Assembly (NCBI GenBank): GCA_049610565.1
Contig: JBMYZR010000005.1
Span: 1-64,000 of the forward strand
DNA from: UBA8752 sp049610565
Lineage (GTDB): Bacteria > Bacteroidota > Bacteroidia > Flavobacteriales_D > Sanyastnellaceae
DNA length: 64,000 bases
Reading direction: 5' to 3'
Part shown: piece by piece, positions 31,848 through 39,683 of the stretch
Numbering within the stretch: the first letter of the stretch is position 1
How the letters are laid out: each line of letters begins with the position of its first letter
Program-made: the position numbers and the translations under genes
The notes under the pieces: generated by a model
Database searches by the model: none
What the model saw: only the letters and a program-made list of their open reading frames with translations
What the model was told of the DNA's origin: nothing

Positions 31848-33494
31848 ATGTTCCATCGAAAGAAGGGGAGGACGTCAGGCCGGTTCGCAGGGGCCGTGGT
31901 CGCTGCAGCCGTGCTGGCGTCCTGTTCCCACGGGCCGGACGGAGGCGAACTCGACCTCTTCACCTACAACGCCGCCGATGGAATCCGCTCGCTGGACCCC
32001 GCCCGGGCCACGGATCTGGAAACGCTCTGGATCGTCGACCAGATGTACGAGGGGCTGCTGGAGTTCGACGATGACCTCGGCGTGGTGCCGGCCTTGGCCG
32101 ATCGGTGGTCGGTATCGGAGGACGGATTGACGTACGCCTTCGGATTGAGGCCCGGCGTCCAGTTCCACGATGGCTCCGTCCTCACCGCGCAGGACGTGGT
32201 GCTGAGCTTCGAGCGCATGCTCAATCCGGCCAACGCCCTGCCGGGACGCTGGGTCCTGAACGGTGTCGCAGCAGAGGGCGGCGTGCGGGCCGTGGGGGCC
32301 GACAGCGTGGAGTTGCGGCTGGATGCCCCCAATCCGGTGTTCGCCAGCCTCCTGGCCACGCCCCAGGCGTCCATCCTGCGCGGAGGGGGCGTCGGCGTGG
32401 AGCTCCAATCGGAGGAGGTGGGCACGGGCCCCTTCGTGCTCAAGGGCTGGTTGCCCGAGACGGCCATGGTGCTCCACCGCCATGAAGGCTATTGGAAACA
32501 GAATGCCGAAGGCCGCGCCTTGCCGCTGCTCGACGGCGTGCGCATCGAGTTCAATCGGGAAGAGGGGGGCGAGATGCTCGGTTTCCGCCAGGGGCGGTAT
32601 GACTTCGTGTCGGCGCCGAAGGCGGAATGGATGGAGGTCTTCTTTGACGATGCTGGAGCGTGGCGTCCGGATTGGGAAGGGCGGTTCGTGCGGCATTCGG
32701 TCCCTTTCCTCAAAACCGATTACATCGGCATCCTCGTGGACTCGGCCTCCTGTGCCGAGATCGGCTTGTCCCCGCTGGACGTCCGCGTTCGGCGCGCCAT
32801 GAGCATGGCCATTGACAGGACCCTGCTCATCCGGGAGCTGAGGGCGGGCGGCGCCTCCGCACCGCTGGGGTTCGTGCCGACGGGAATGCCGGGCTTCGGC
32901 CCGGACGACCGGCCGCGCCACCCGTCCCTCCGCCACGATCCGGATGCCGCGCGCGCCCTTCTCGCCGAGGTCGGCGTGGGGACGGAGCCGCCCTTGAGCC
33001 GGCTGTCGGTCGGCGTCCTCGGCACCAAGCCCTCCACAGCCGAATTGGCCGCAGCGCTGCAGCACGCCTGGGCCGAATTCGGCATCGATGTGGACATCGA
33101 CGTGGCGCCCAGCGGCATCGACGCGGAACGGGTGGCCAACAGCGAGGTCCCGCTCTTCCGGAAATCGTGGCTGGCGGATTACCCCGACGCCGAGAACTTC
33201 CTGGGGCTGTTCGACAGCGGGCGGTGGACGCCGGCCGGGCCCAACTACACCCGCTTTTCTGACGCCGCCGTGGACAGCCTGCTGCAGCGCGCGGCCAACC
33301 TGCAAAACGGGCCGGAGCGCACCGGGGTCCTTCGGGCTGTGGAAGGCCGGGTCCTCGACGCCATGCCCGTGATCCCGTTGTGGCACGACGATGTGGTTCA
33401 CCTCGTGTCGCGCCAGTGGAAGGGGTGGAAGGTCACCGCCCACAACCGGCTCGACCTGCGCCACGTCGAACGCATCCCCTCCGGCACACCGTAA
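31848..33494 (+). CDS. Extracellular solute-binding lipoprotein, family 5 (peptide/oligopeptide type)
   Basis: 548 residues with a lipobox (AVLASCSHG, lipid Cys about residue 26). SBP_bac_5 signatures: GIRSLDPARATDLETLWIVDQMYEGLL, VPALADRWSVSEDGLTYAFGLRPGVQFHDG, LTAQDVVLSFERML, VRRAMSMAIDRTLLIREL, and VIPLWHDDVVHLVS. Typical length. No ABC permease or ATPase for peptides is in the window, so it is an orphan here; its partners must lie elsewhere or it feeds another system. Its TAA stop starts the promoter box of the next gene. Confidence 0.92.
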   Translation: MFHRKKGRTSGRFAGAVVAAAVLASCSHGPDGGELDLFTYNAADGIRSLDPARATDLETLWIVDQMYEGLLEFDDDLGVVPALADRWSVSEDGLTYAFGLRPGVQFHDGSVLTAQDVVLSFERMLNPANALPGRWVLNGVAAEGGVRAVGADSVELRLDAPNPVFASLLATPQASILRGGGVGVELQSEEVGTGPFVLKGWLPETAMVLHRHEGYWKQNAEGRALPLLDGVRIEFNREEGGEMLGFRQGRYDFVSAPKAEWMEVFFDDAGAWRPDWEGRFVRHSVPFLKTDYIGILVDSASCAEIGLSPLDVRVRRAMSMAIDRTLLIRELRAGGASAPLGFVPTGMPGFGPDDRPRHPSLRHDPDAARALLAEVGVGTEPPLSRLSVGVLGTKPSTAELAAALQHAWAEFGIDVDIDVAPSGIDAERVANSEVPLFRKSWLADYPDAENFLGLFDSGRWTPAGPNYTRFSDAAVDSLLQRAANLQNGPERTGVLRAVEGRVLDAMPVIPLWHDDVVHLVSRQWKGWKVTAHNRLDLRHVERIPSGTP

Positions 33495-33499
33495 CTTCC
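33492..33499 (+). promoter_or_regulatory. TAACTTCC box of the ACMSD gene, sharing the upstream TAA stop
   Basis: TAACTTCC ends 6 nt before ATG 33506. Its TAA is the stop codon of the solute-binding protein gene. A weak match at its 3' end. Confidence 0.35.
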
Positions 33500-33505
33500 C
33501 CCCGG

Positions 33506-34516
33506 ATGCTCAAAATCGACACCCACACGCACATCATGCCGAAGCAGCTGCCCGACTGGAGCAGCAAGCTGGGCTACGGGTCCTTCATTCACCTCGAGCA
33601 TCACAAGGAGGGTGCGGCGCGCATGATGCAGGGTGACCGGTTCTTCCGGGAGGTTCAGGCCAATTGCTGGGACCCGGAGATCCGCATCGAGGAATACGCC
33701 CGCTCCGGGGTGCAGGTCCAGGTGGTGTGCACCATCCCCGTGCTCTTTGCCTATTGGGCCAAACCCGAGGACACCCACGACATCGCCCGCTTCCTCAACG
33801 ACGACATCGCCAGGACGGTGCAGGACCACCCCCGGCATTACGTCGGGCTGGGCACGCTGCCCATGCAGGACACGGAGTTGAGCCTGAAGGAACTCGAGCG
33901 GTGCAAGGAAATCGGACTGCACGGCATCCAGATCGGGTCCAACATCAACGGCTACAACCTGTCCGAGCCGCGGTTCAACCCCCTGTGGGAGGCCTGCGAG
34001 CGCCTCGGGATGTGCATCATGATCCACCCGTGGGACATGATGGGCAAGGAAATGATGACCAAATACTGGTTGCCCTGGCTCGTCGGAATGCCCGCCGAGA
34101 CGTCGAGGGCGGCCTGTTCCATGGTGTTTTCGGGCATCTTCGACCGCTACCCGAACCTGCGGGTGATGTTCAGCCACGCGTCGGGCGCCTTCCTCGCCAC
34201 GTTGGGCAGGATCGAGCACGGATGGCGTTGCCGGCCGGACCTGGTGGCGGTGGACAACCCGAACAACCCCCGCGATTACGTCGGTCGATTCTGGGTGGAC
34301 AGCATCACCCACGATGCCCGGATGATGGAGTACGCCTTGGAACTCCAAGGGGCGCACCGCATCGTCATGGGGTCGGATTACCCCTTCCCGCTGGGGGACC
34401 TTGAGTTTGGCCGCTACCTCGAAACCGACATGGACCTCTCGGAAGCAGACCGGGCCCTCATGTTCCACGGTTCGGCCCTCGAATGGCTCGGAGTGGAGGC
34501 CGAAAGATTTGCCTGA
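33506..34516 (+). CDS. 2-amino-3-carboxymuconate-6-semialdehyde decarboxylase (ACMSD)
   Basis: 336 residues, similar to eukaryotic and bacterial ACMSD over its whole length. Zinc ligands: H7 and H9 in DTHTHI, H174 in MIHPWDM, and D291 in MGSDYPFPLG; the last two fall at the same residue numbers as I recall for human ACMSD. Family blocks NCWDPEIRIEEYARSGVQVQ, YWAKPEDTHDIARFLNDDIA, YVGLGTLPMQ and KYWLPWLVGMPAETS are all present. ACMSD diverts ACMS from quinolinate (NAD) toward 2-aminomuconate in tryptophan or nitrobenzoate breakdown. No other kynurenine-pathway gene is in the window. An upstream in-frame extension overlaps the previous gene and is not needed. Confidence 0.95.
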   Translation: MLKIDTHTHIMPKQLPDWSSKLGYGSFIHLEHHKEGAARMMQGDRFFREVQANCWDPEIRIEEYARSGVQVQVVCTIPVLFAYWAKPEDTHDIARFLNDDIARTVQDHPRHYVGLGTLPMQDTELSLKELERCKEIGLHGIQIGSNINGYNLSEPRFNPLWEACERLGMCIMIHPWDMMGKEMMTKYWLPWLVGMPAETSRAACSMVFSGIFDRYPNLRVMFSHASGAFLATLGRIEHGWRCRPDLVAVDNPNNPRDYVGRFWVDSITHDARMMEYALELQGAHRIVMGSDYPFPLGDLEFGRYLETDMDLSEADRALMFHGSALEWLGVEAERFA

Positions 34517-34563
34517 CCCGGAGGCAACGGTTGGCCCGCCATGGCCGTTATTTGAACAGAGCC

Positions 34564-35160
34564 ATGGCGTCGAGTGAGGAAGTCAAACAGCTGATTGAAG
34601 GGTGCAAGGCCCAACGGCCGTCCGCCCAACGGGAGCTGTACGCCCGGTTCAGCGGTCAGCTCTTCGCCACGGCCATCCGCCACACCAATGCCCGCGAGGA
34701 CGCCGAGGATGTGCTGCAGGACAGCTTCGTCAAGATTTTCAAGCACATCAAGAGCTACCGGCAGGATTTCTCCTTCGAAGGGTGGATGAGGAGGATCGTG
34801 GTCAACACGGCCATCACCCACTACCGGCGCCACCTCAAACACCGTCACCATCAGGACATCGATGAGGTGCACGCGACGCCCCGGGACCTCGAAAACGTCA
34901 ACGACCTCGAATTCACGGCCGACGAGCTGGAATTCGCCATCGCGCAGCTGCCCATCGGATACCGCACGGTCTTCTGCATGTATGTGATCGAGGGCTTCAA
35001 GCACCAGGAAATCGCGGACAAACTCGGGGTGGATGTCAACACCTCGAAAAGCCAATTGAGCCGGGCCCGGAAATATTTGCAGCGCGTTCTTGCAACCCTT
35101 TCGGCCCGAGCGCAGTCTAACCCCAGCGAGCCCCAGGATCAAGGGGCCATTTCATCATGA
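34564..35160 (+). CDS. ECF-type RNA polymerase sigma factor
   Basis: 198 residues from ATG 34564. Region 2 is seen in ELYARFSGQLFATAIRHTNA, REDAEDVLQDSFVKIFKHIK and FEGWMRRIVVNTAITHYRR; region 4 in IAQLPIGYRTVFCMYVIEGFKHQEIADKLGVDVNTSKSQLSRARKYL. It belongs to the Bacteroidota ECF group that lacks FecR. The TGA overlaps the next ATG (35157-35160), coupling it to a one-TM protein that would be the expected anti-sigma position. TTATTTG lies 9 nt upstream of the ATG as a possible box. Confidence 0.94.
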   Translation: MASSEEVKQLIEGCKAQRPSAQRELYARFSGQLFATAIRHTNAREDAEDVLQDSFVKIFKHIKSYRQDFSFEGWMRRIVVNTAITHYRRHLKHRHHQDIDEVHATPRDLENVNDLEFTADELEFAIAQLPIGYRTVFCMYVIEGFKHQEIADKLGVDVNTSKSQLSRARKYLQRVLATLSARAQSNPSEPQDQGAISS

Positions 35161-35894
35161 AGGACACACCTCAGGATCCGCAGTCGTTCGATGCCGCCTT
35201 TGATGCGCGGTGCCGCGAGTTGCTCCAGTCGAGATCCGTTGCGGCCCCCGATTTCGTGGAGCCTGTTCCCCCGGCGGCCGGTCACGGCCGAAGATTGGCC
35301 CTTGTGGCGGGTGCGGTCATCACCATCGGCATCGGTGCGGCCCTCTGGCCGTCCGGCCAACCGGAGGCGGTCGAGGCTCCGATGGAGACCGCCACGCCAT
35401 CCATGACCACGGCAGAGCCCAAACTGCAGCCAGCTGCACCGGCCATGGCATCCTCTGCTGACGAATCGACGACCGAGGCCCACGCCGCTGGAGCAGGGGT
35501 GGCCCAACCGGAAGAAACCACCGCTGTCACGGAGGTGCAGGAGGAGGCCGTCGCCACTTCCGCCCGGGATGTCGCAGCCACCGAAGCCGCCGCATCCTCC
35601 GCCGAACCCACGACGCATACCCCCGACATGGATCCTGTGTCCTCCGCCGCAGGTGACGCTGAATCTATCCCGGAACAGGCCGCCATTGAAGCCGTGGAAG
35701 GCACCGAGCGCCCTGAATCCACCCTCCTCGATGAAGCGGCGGAGTCCGTGGAGGGCGTCCCCACCGACAGCCGTTCCGAGGAGCCGGTCTTGCCGGCGAT
35801 GGAGGAGCCCGCCGCCGCGCCCGAACCGGCCAATGAACCCGAGGAGCCCACGCTCCGTTTGCCCCTGACGCTCCCCGCCGGAGGTGGTCAGTGA
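35157..35894 (+). CDS. Single-pass membrane protein with Ala/Glu/Thr/Pro-rich tail, candidate anti-sigma factor
   Basis: 245 residues. An N-terminal cytoplasmic stretch of about 42 residues (FDAAFDARCRELLQSRSVAA...) precedes one transmembrane helix (LALVAGAVITIGIGAALW, about 44-61). The rest, about 180 residues, is low-complexity, acidic and rich in Ala, Glu, Thr, Pro and Ser. It has no zinc-binding anti-sigma motif. Position and coupling to the ECF sigma gene suggest it holds the sigma factor at the membrane; this is inference. The low-complexity part may be periplasmic and extended. It overlaps the next gene by 11 bp. Confidence 0.7.
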   Translation: MKDTPQDPQSFDAAFDARCRELLQSRSVAAPDFVEPVPPAAGHGRRLALVAGAVITIGIGAALWPSGQPEAVEAPMETATPSMTTAEPKLQPAAPAMASSADESTTEAHAAGAGVAQPEETTAVTEVQEEAVATSARDVAATEAAASSAEPTTHTPDMDPVSSAAGDAESIPEQAAIEAVEGTERPESTLLDEAAESVEGVPTDSRSEEPVLPAMEEPAAAPEPANEPEEPTLRLPLTLPAGGGQ

Positions 35895-36789
35895 GGAGAA
35901 ACACCGCTGGCCGAGGCTCTTCGCTGTTCGGGCGGGGTGCACCTGTCTGCTTGTGTTCTTCGCGGCCCAGGCACACGCCGGCTCGATGGCCGGCAGAGAC
36001 ACCATCACCGTAGACGGGGCGGCCCTTCGGCTCGATCTCGATGTGCGGGAGTCTGCTCGGCTTGACGGTTCCACCAGCGAATCCGCGCAAGGCCGCAGCC
36101 TGTCCCCCTGGGCGCGCCCGGACTGGCACCTGTCCATCGGCGCCGGCGGTGCTTCGGCATCGGCGACGGCACAGGGCCAAACGCTCGACGCCGTGGCCGG
36201 TCGGCCCGTTCGCCCACTGGGAATGCTCGAGATGTCCTGGACGTGGTCGCAGGACAGGCGGCTCTTGAGACTCGGGCTGGCCGGGGGCGCTCGAGAGTGG
36301 TGGACCTATGACGTTACCGACCTCGACGACAGCCTGTATGCCGTGTCCGCATCGGTGGACGGTGGACTGGAACAATGGACCCAACGGACCTACGACCTCG
36401 GCATCGAGCTGGACACGGTCCCGCTCCCGGTGGCCCGGCGCTTGGGCAGCCTGGCCCGCATTTCCCTCGAGCGGGGAGGCGAGTTCGGTGGGCCGCGTCA
36501 AAACCGGTGGCGCTGGTGGGCCGGATTGCACCTGGAAGGGCTGAGGGTGGCCAGACGACCGGGTGAGGCCGAGCGCCTGCCCACAACGGGCACCCCACAG
36601 GGCGCCTCCGTGGTCGGTCCGGACAGGACAGACTGGGTGGAACTGAACACCCTCGGGTGGGGCATACAACTCGGCATCGAGCATGCCCTCGACAGCAGGT
36701 GGTCCTGCGCGTTCCGTTCCGGCTGGACCGCGGGCCCGCGATCCGGCGCCTGGGCGGCCCTGGCCCTGTCGCTCCGCATGGGGAAGTGA
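35884..36789 (+). CDS. Exported beta-rich protein (possible outer-membrane barrel), third gene of sigma operon
   Basis: 301 residues from GTG 35884. A signal peptide is visible (LFAVRAGCTCLLVFFAAQAHA). The mature part has many alternating amphipathic strands (WHLSIGAGGASASATAQG, RLLRLGLAGGAREWWTYD, RWRWWAGLHLEGLRVAR) and ends in WAALALSLRMGK, so an outer-membrane barrel is plausible. It has no recognisable family. The 11-bp overlap with the preceding gene points to one operon with the ECF sigma factor. It may be the envelope sensor or target of that system, which is inference. Confidence 0.65.
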   Translation: MVSEEKHRWPRLFAVRAGCTCLLVFFAAQAHAGSMAGRDTITVDGAALRLDLDVRESARLDGSTSESAQGRSLSPWARPDWHLSIGAGGASASATAQGQTLDAVAGRPVRPLGMLEMSWTWSQDRRLLRLGLAGGAREWWTYDVTDLDDSLYAVSASVDGGLEQWTQRTYDLGIELDTVPLPVARRLGSLARISLERGGEFGGPRQNRWRWWAGLHLEGLRVARRPGEAERLPTTGTPQGASVVGPDRTDWVELNTLGWGIQLGIEHALDSRWSCAFRSGWTAGPRSGAWAALALSLRMGK

Positions 36790-36794
36790 CACCA

Positions 36795-36957
36795 CAACAG
36801 GCCGTTAGCACCTGTTGGGAACCCCAAAAACAACATTCCCGGGCTCTGATGCGTCTATTCTACAGCAGGTCGCAACTGCCTGCTGGTACAGCGAAGATTT
36901 GGTTCAAGTTGTTTTGGTTAAGGTGAAGGAGCTCCGAACGCGGGGCTCCTTCTCTTT
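36795..36957 (+). ncRNA. Candidate structured non-coding RNA with its own terminator
   Basis: The 198-bp gap between the sigma operon and the T9SS gene holds four base-paired elements. (1) Hairpin CAACAGG/CCTGTTG (36795-36801, 36811-36817). (2) Long-range stem CCAAAAACAAC/GTTGTTTTGG (36824-36834 with 36908-36917, one bulge). (3) Inside it, hairpin CAGCAGG/CCTGCTG (36863-36869, 36879-36885). (4) The terminator at 36926-36951 with a T-rich end. AT-rich paired arms in a GC-rich genome argue for conserved structure. A long hairpin with an open middle recalls 6S RNA, but I cannot assign a family. No promoter box was found, so a processed 3' UTR is an alternative. Confidence 0.4.
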
Positions 36958-36958
36958 T
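36926..36958 (+). terminator. Intrinsic terminator
   Basis: AAGGAGCTCC (36926-36935) pairs with GGGGCTCCTT (36942-36951) with one G-T pair and a 6-nt loop, followed by TCTCTTTT. It ends about 20 bp before the promoter box of the T9SS gene. Confidence 0.8.
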
Positions 36959-36976
36959 GGCCCATTTTGAAAGCCG

Positions 36977-36984
36977 TACATTGC
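36977..36984 (+). promoter_or_regulatory. TACATTGC box, T9SS cargo gene
   Basis: TAnnTTGC, a variant of the box, with 3 nt to the ATG at 36988. It supports ATG 36988 over the upstream in-frame TTG at 36967. Confidence 0.42.
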
Positions 36985-36987
36985 ATC

Positions 36988-38061
36988 ATGCGTTGGGCCG
37001 ATCGACTTTCCTCCTGGAACGTTGCCGCCGTCAGTGTAGTGCTGACGTGGGCCATGTCGGTGCCGTCCACAGTCAACGCCCAGCTGGTCAATCCCGGCTT
37101 TGAGCAATCCACGGCCATGCCCGTTGCGCCCGGCATGTGGAACCTGCTTCCAGGATGGAGCAATGCGGGCAGCGGATCTTCCTCACCGGATTTCTTCCAC
37201 CTCGATGGCGCGTTGGGAGGCGATCTTCCCGAAACGCCGATCGCCATGGTCCAGCCGGCAGAAGGCCGCGGCATTGCCGGCATTGCCGCCATCAAGCGGA
37301 TTGGTCCCGGCCAGCCCCTTTCCCGGGAATACCTCGTGATGGAAATGGCCGAGCCCCTGGAGGTCGGTCAGCGCTACACCTTGTCCTTCGACGTCACCAA
37401 CGGGGCTTGGTTGCCGACGTCTGCCGCAGGATTGGCCGTCAATGGATTGGGCATCGCCTTCACCGTCGATGAACCGGTGCAAATGGGCAACGCCGCACTC
37501 CCCATCCCGGCCACGTTCCAGTTTCCCTATGCCCGCTATGACGAGGAGTGGGAGCGCGTGTCGTTCACGTTTCTCGTGGCCGGTCCGTCCCGCTACCTGA
37601 CGATCGGTGTGTTCGGGGACGACGACGACCTCGAGGCAGAAGCCATGATGGGAGAGAACCCGACCATGGCCTACTACTTCTTCGACGGATTTCAGATTGA
37701 GGAGTTCAACCCGGAGGATGGCATGGCCGAGGCTGACCTCGAAGTCAAGGGGCCCGATGCCAAGCCCGAGATCGAGGGGGAAATTCCCGTCTTCGTGCCG
37801 AATGCCTTTTCCCCCAATGGGGATGGGCTCAATGACCTGTTCGAACCCGAAGTGGGGGCCGCCAAGCCCTCTGCCTTCGAGATCTATTCCCGCTGGGGGC
37901 AGCAGATCGTGCAACTGGACCCGGGCAACCCCGTGTGGGATGGCCGCGACATGAACGGCCGTCTCGTCGAGCCGGGCATCTATGTCTGGAGGATGGAATG
38001 GCCGCGTACCCCCGGGTTGGCCACCCCCGCCCAGCAAGGCCAGGTGACCATCTTGCGCTGA
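36988..38061 (+). CDS. T9SS-secreted protein with gliding motility-associated (type B) C-terminal domain
   Basis: 357 residues from ATG 36988. Signal peptide to about residue 32 (VSVVLTWAMSVPSTVNAQ). Residues about 35-245 are a beta-rich domain with LVNPGFEQ at the start and a pattern like carbohydrate-binding or choice-of-anchor jelly rolls. The C-terminal 90 residues are the CHU_C/type B sorting domain: FVPNAFSPNGDGLNDLFEPE, FEIYSRWGQQIVQ, NPVWDGRDMNGRLVEPGIYV. Type B cargo is exported by T9SS and often bound to the cell surface with PorP/SprF-type partners. It precedes bshC by 18 bp and may share its transcript. Confidence 0.9.
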   Translation: MRWADRLSSWNVAAVSVVLTWAMSVPSTVNAQLVNPGFEQSTAMPVAPGMWNLLPGWSNAGSGSSSPDFFHLDGALGGDLPETPIAMVQPAEGRGIAGIAAIKRIGPGQPLSREYLVMEMAEPLEVGQRYTLSFDVTNGAWLPTSAAGLAVNGLGIAFTVDEPVQMGNAALPIPATFQFPYARYDEEWERVSFTFLVAGPSRYLTIGVFGDDDDLEAEAMMGENPTMAYYFFDGFQIEEFNPEDGMAEADLEVKGPDAKPEIEGEIPVFVPNAFSPNGDGLNDLFEPEVGAAKPSAFEIYSRWGQQIVQLDPGNPVWDGRDMNGRLVEPGIYVWRMEWPRTPGLATPAQQGQVTILR

Positions 38062-38079
38062 GCGCGACGCCCCCGGTTC

Positions 38080-39675
38080 ATGACATCCCTTCAGAAGTCC
38101 CTGATTGACGGTCTGCCGACGGACCATCTCGTCCGGAAGTGGTGGGAGAATCGACTGCACGCCCTCGACGATGTGCCATGGCCTGCAGGTCCGGTCCCCA
38201 GCGAGCTGGATGCCCGGAGGAAGCGGGGAGGCGAAGGGCGTGTGGACCGCACCGTGCTCATGGAGGCCCTCCGCCGGCAATATGCGGAGGCAGGGCTCGC
38301 GGAGCCGGTTCGGTTGGACGCGCTGGCCCGTCCGGACGCGCGGACGGTGACCACAGGCCACCAGCTGTGTTTGGCGACCGGTCCGGCGTTTACCGTATAC
38401 AAGGCCTTGACCACGTTGCACTTGGCGCGGCAGCTGGAGACGCGCTGGGGCACACCGGTCATTCCGGTGTTCTGGCTGGCCTCGGAGGACCACGATTTCG
38501 AGGAGATCCGCAGCCTGTGGGATGGAGCCGAATGGCACAGTTGGTCGAGTGACGAGGCAGGAGGTGCCGTGGGCCGGATGTCGACGGAGAAGGCGGCGGA
38601 CACGCTCACCGCGTGGGCCCGCGCCGCCGGTCTCGACCAGGCCACGGTGGACCGCGTCGTATCGGCCTCCTCGGGCACCCTCTCCCAGGCGATGCGCCGG
38701 TGGATTCACGACGTATTGGGGCAGGACCTTCTCGTCCTCGACGGCGACGACCCTCAGCTCAAGGCCGCCTTTGCGGACCGCATGGTTCAGGACATCGAGG
38801 AGGGCACCCTCCACACTGAGGTCAGCCGCGTGAATGCGGTGTTGGAGTCGGCAGGACACGCGCCGCAGGTCCACGTCCGGGAGACCAACCTCTTCCACCT
38901 CGGGGAGGAAGGACGGCACCGTTTGGTCCAACACGGCGAGGGCTGGTCTGCGGGCAACACCACCTGGGAGAGCACGGCAGCCTTGGTGGGAGCGGTTCGG
39001 GCACGCCCGGCTGACTTCTCGCCGAACGCCCTGTTCCGGCCCCTCTACCAGGCATTCCTCCTGCCGGATGTGGCCGTGGTCGGTGGGCTGGCCGAAGTGG
39101 CCTACTGGCTTCAGCTCAGTACAGCCCATGCCGCCTTCCGGTTGCCGGCCCCCGCGTTGGTGCCCCGGGATGGAGCGCGCATCGCGCCGCGCCCCTGGAT
39201 GGAGCTCGCCGGGCGCTTGGGGATTGGACAGGACCATCTGGGGGAACCGTTGGAGGTGTGGGAGTCGCGCTGGTTGTCCGGGCAGGACGTGCCCGACGTC
39301 CGGGCGTGGCGGAAGGCGATGGACCGGGAGGCCGACCAGGCGCGCACCGCATTTGTCGGAGTGGACGCGACACTGTCGGGCAGCGTGGAGGCCGCCCGCG
39401 CCAAGATCCACAAGCTCCTCGACAAGCTCGAGGGGCAGGGGCGGCGCGCCATTCGGCGCGGTCATGCTGATGAGCTGACTGAGTTGGCGCGGCTTCATGG
39501 TTGGTTCCATCCCGAGGGGGTGGCACAGGAGCGGGTGGCCAATGTGCATGCCTTGTCCGCCTCGTGGACGGGTGCAGAGCCTCTCATGGCGATGCTCGAC
39601 CGTTCATTTCTCGAGGGGCATCGGGGAGAAGTTTGGAGCCCTGTCCTGCACGAATTGCTCGACACGGGGCCCTAA
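38080..39675 (+). CDS. bshC: Bacillithiol biosynthesis cysteine-adding enzyme BshC
   Basis: 531 residues, standard length. BshC ligates cysteine to glucosaminyl-malate, the last step of bacillithiol synthesis. Visible: TVTTGHQLCLATGPAFTVYKALTTLHLAR, VIPVFWLASEDHDFEEI (the WLASEDHDF hallmark), PDVAVVGGLAEVAYWLQL, and a C-terminal coiled coil (ARAKIHKLLDKLEGQGRRAI). bshA and bshB are not in the window. Its TAA stop is the first three bases of a perfect TAATTTTG box for the next transcript. A cysteine-consuming thiol enzyme in the same region as a predicted cysteine attenuator is of interest, though they are 35 kb apart. Confidence 0.96.
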   Translation: MTSLQKSLIDGLPTDHLVRKWWENRLHALDDVPWPAGPVPSELDARRKRGGEGRVDRTVLMEALRRQYAEAGLAEPVRLDALARPDARTVTTGHQLCLATGPAFTVYKALTTLHLARQLETRWGTPVIPVFWLASEDHDFEEIRSLWDGAEWHSWSSDEAGGAVGRMSTEKAADTLTAWARAAGLDQATVDRVVSASSGTLSQAMRRWIHDVLGQDLLVLDGDDPQLKAAFADRMVQDIEEGTLHTEVSRVNAVLESAGHAPQVHVRETNLFHLGEEGRHRLVQHGEGWSAGNTTWESTAALVGAVRARPADFSPNALFRPLYQAFLLPDVAVVGGLAEVAYWLQLSTAHAAFRLPAPALVPRDGARIAPRPWMELAGRLGIGQDHLGEPLEVWESRWLSGQDVPDVRAWRKAMDREADQARTAFVGVDATLSGSVEAARAKIHKLLDKLEGQGRRAIRRGHADELTELARLHGWFHPEGVAQERVANVHALSASWTGAEPLMAMLDRSFLEGHRGEVWSPVLHELLDTGP

Positions 39676-39680
39676 TTTTG
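39673..39680 (+). promoter_or_regulatory. TAATTTTG -7 box sharing the bshC stop codon
   Basis: Exact TAnnTTTG. Its TAA is the bshC stop. The next ATG is at 39684 (3-nt gap), opening a 14-codon frame; the HAD-like gene starts at 39725. Confidence 0.6.
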
Positions 39681-39683
39681 GTG

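Noticed and set aside
36901..36910. GGTTCAAGTT resembling a tRNA T-arm
   Set aside because: No acceptor stem, anticodon arm or D-arm can be drawn around it.
36849..36926. 25-codon frame rich in Phe and Trp just before the terminator at 36926, reminiscent of an aromatic amino-acid leader peptide
   Set aside because: No TAnnTT box precedes its ATG, its codons (CTA, TTA, TTT, AGG) are unlike the genes here, and the downstream genes are not aromatic biosynthesis genes. The RNA structure explains the region better.
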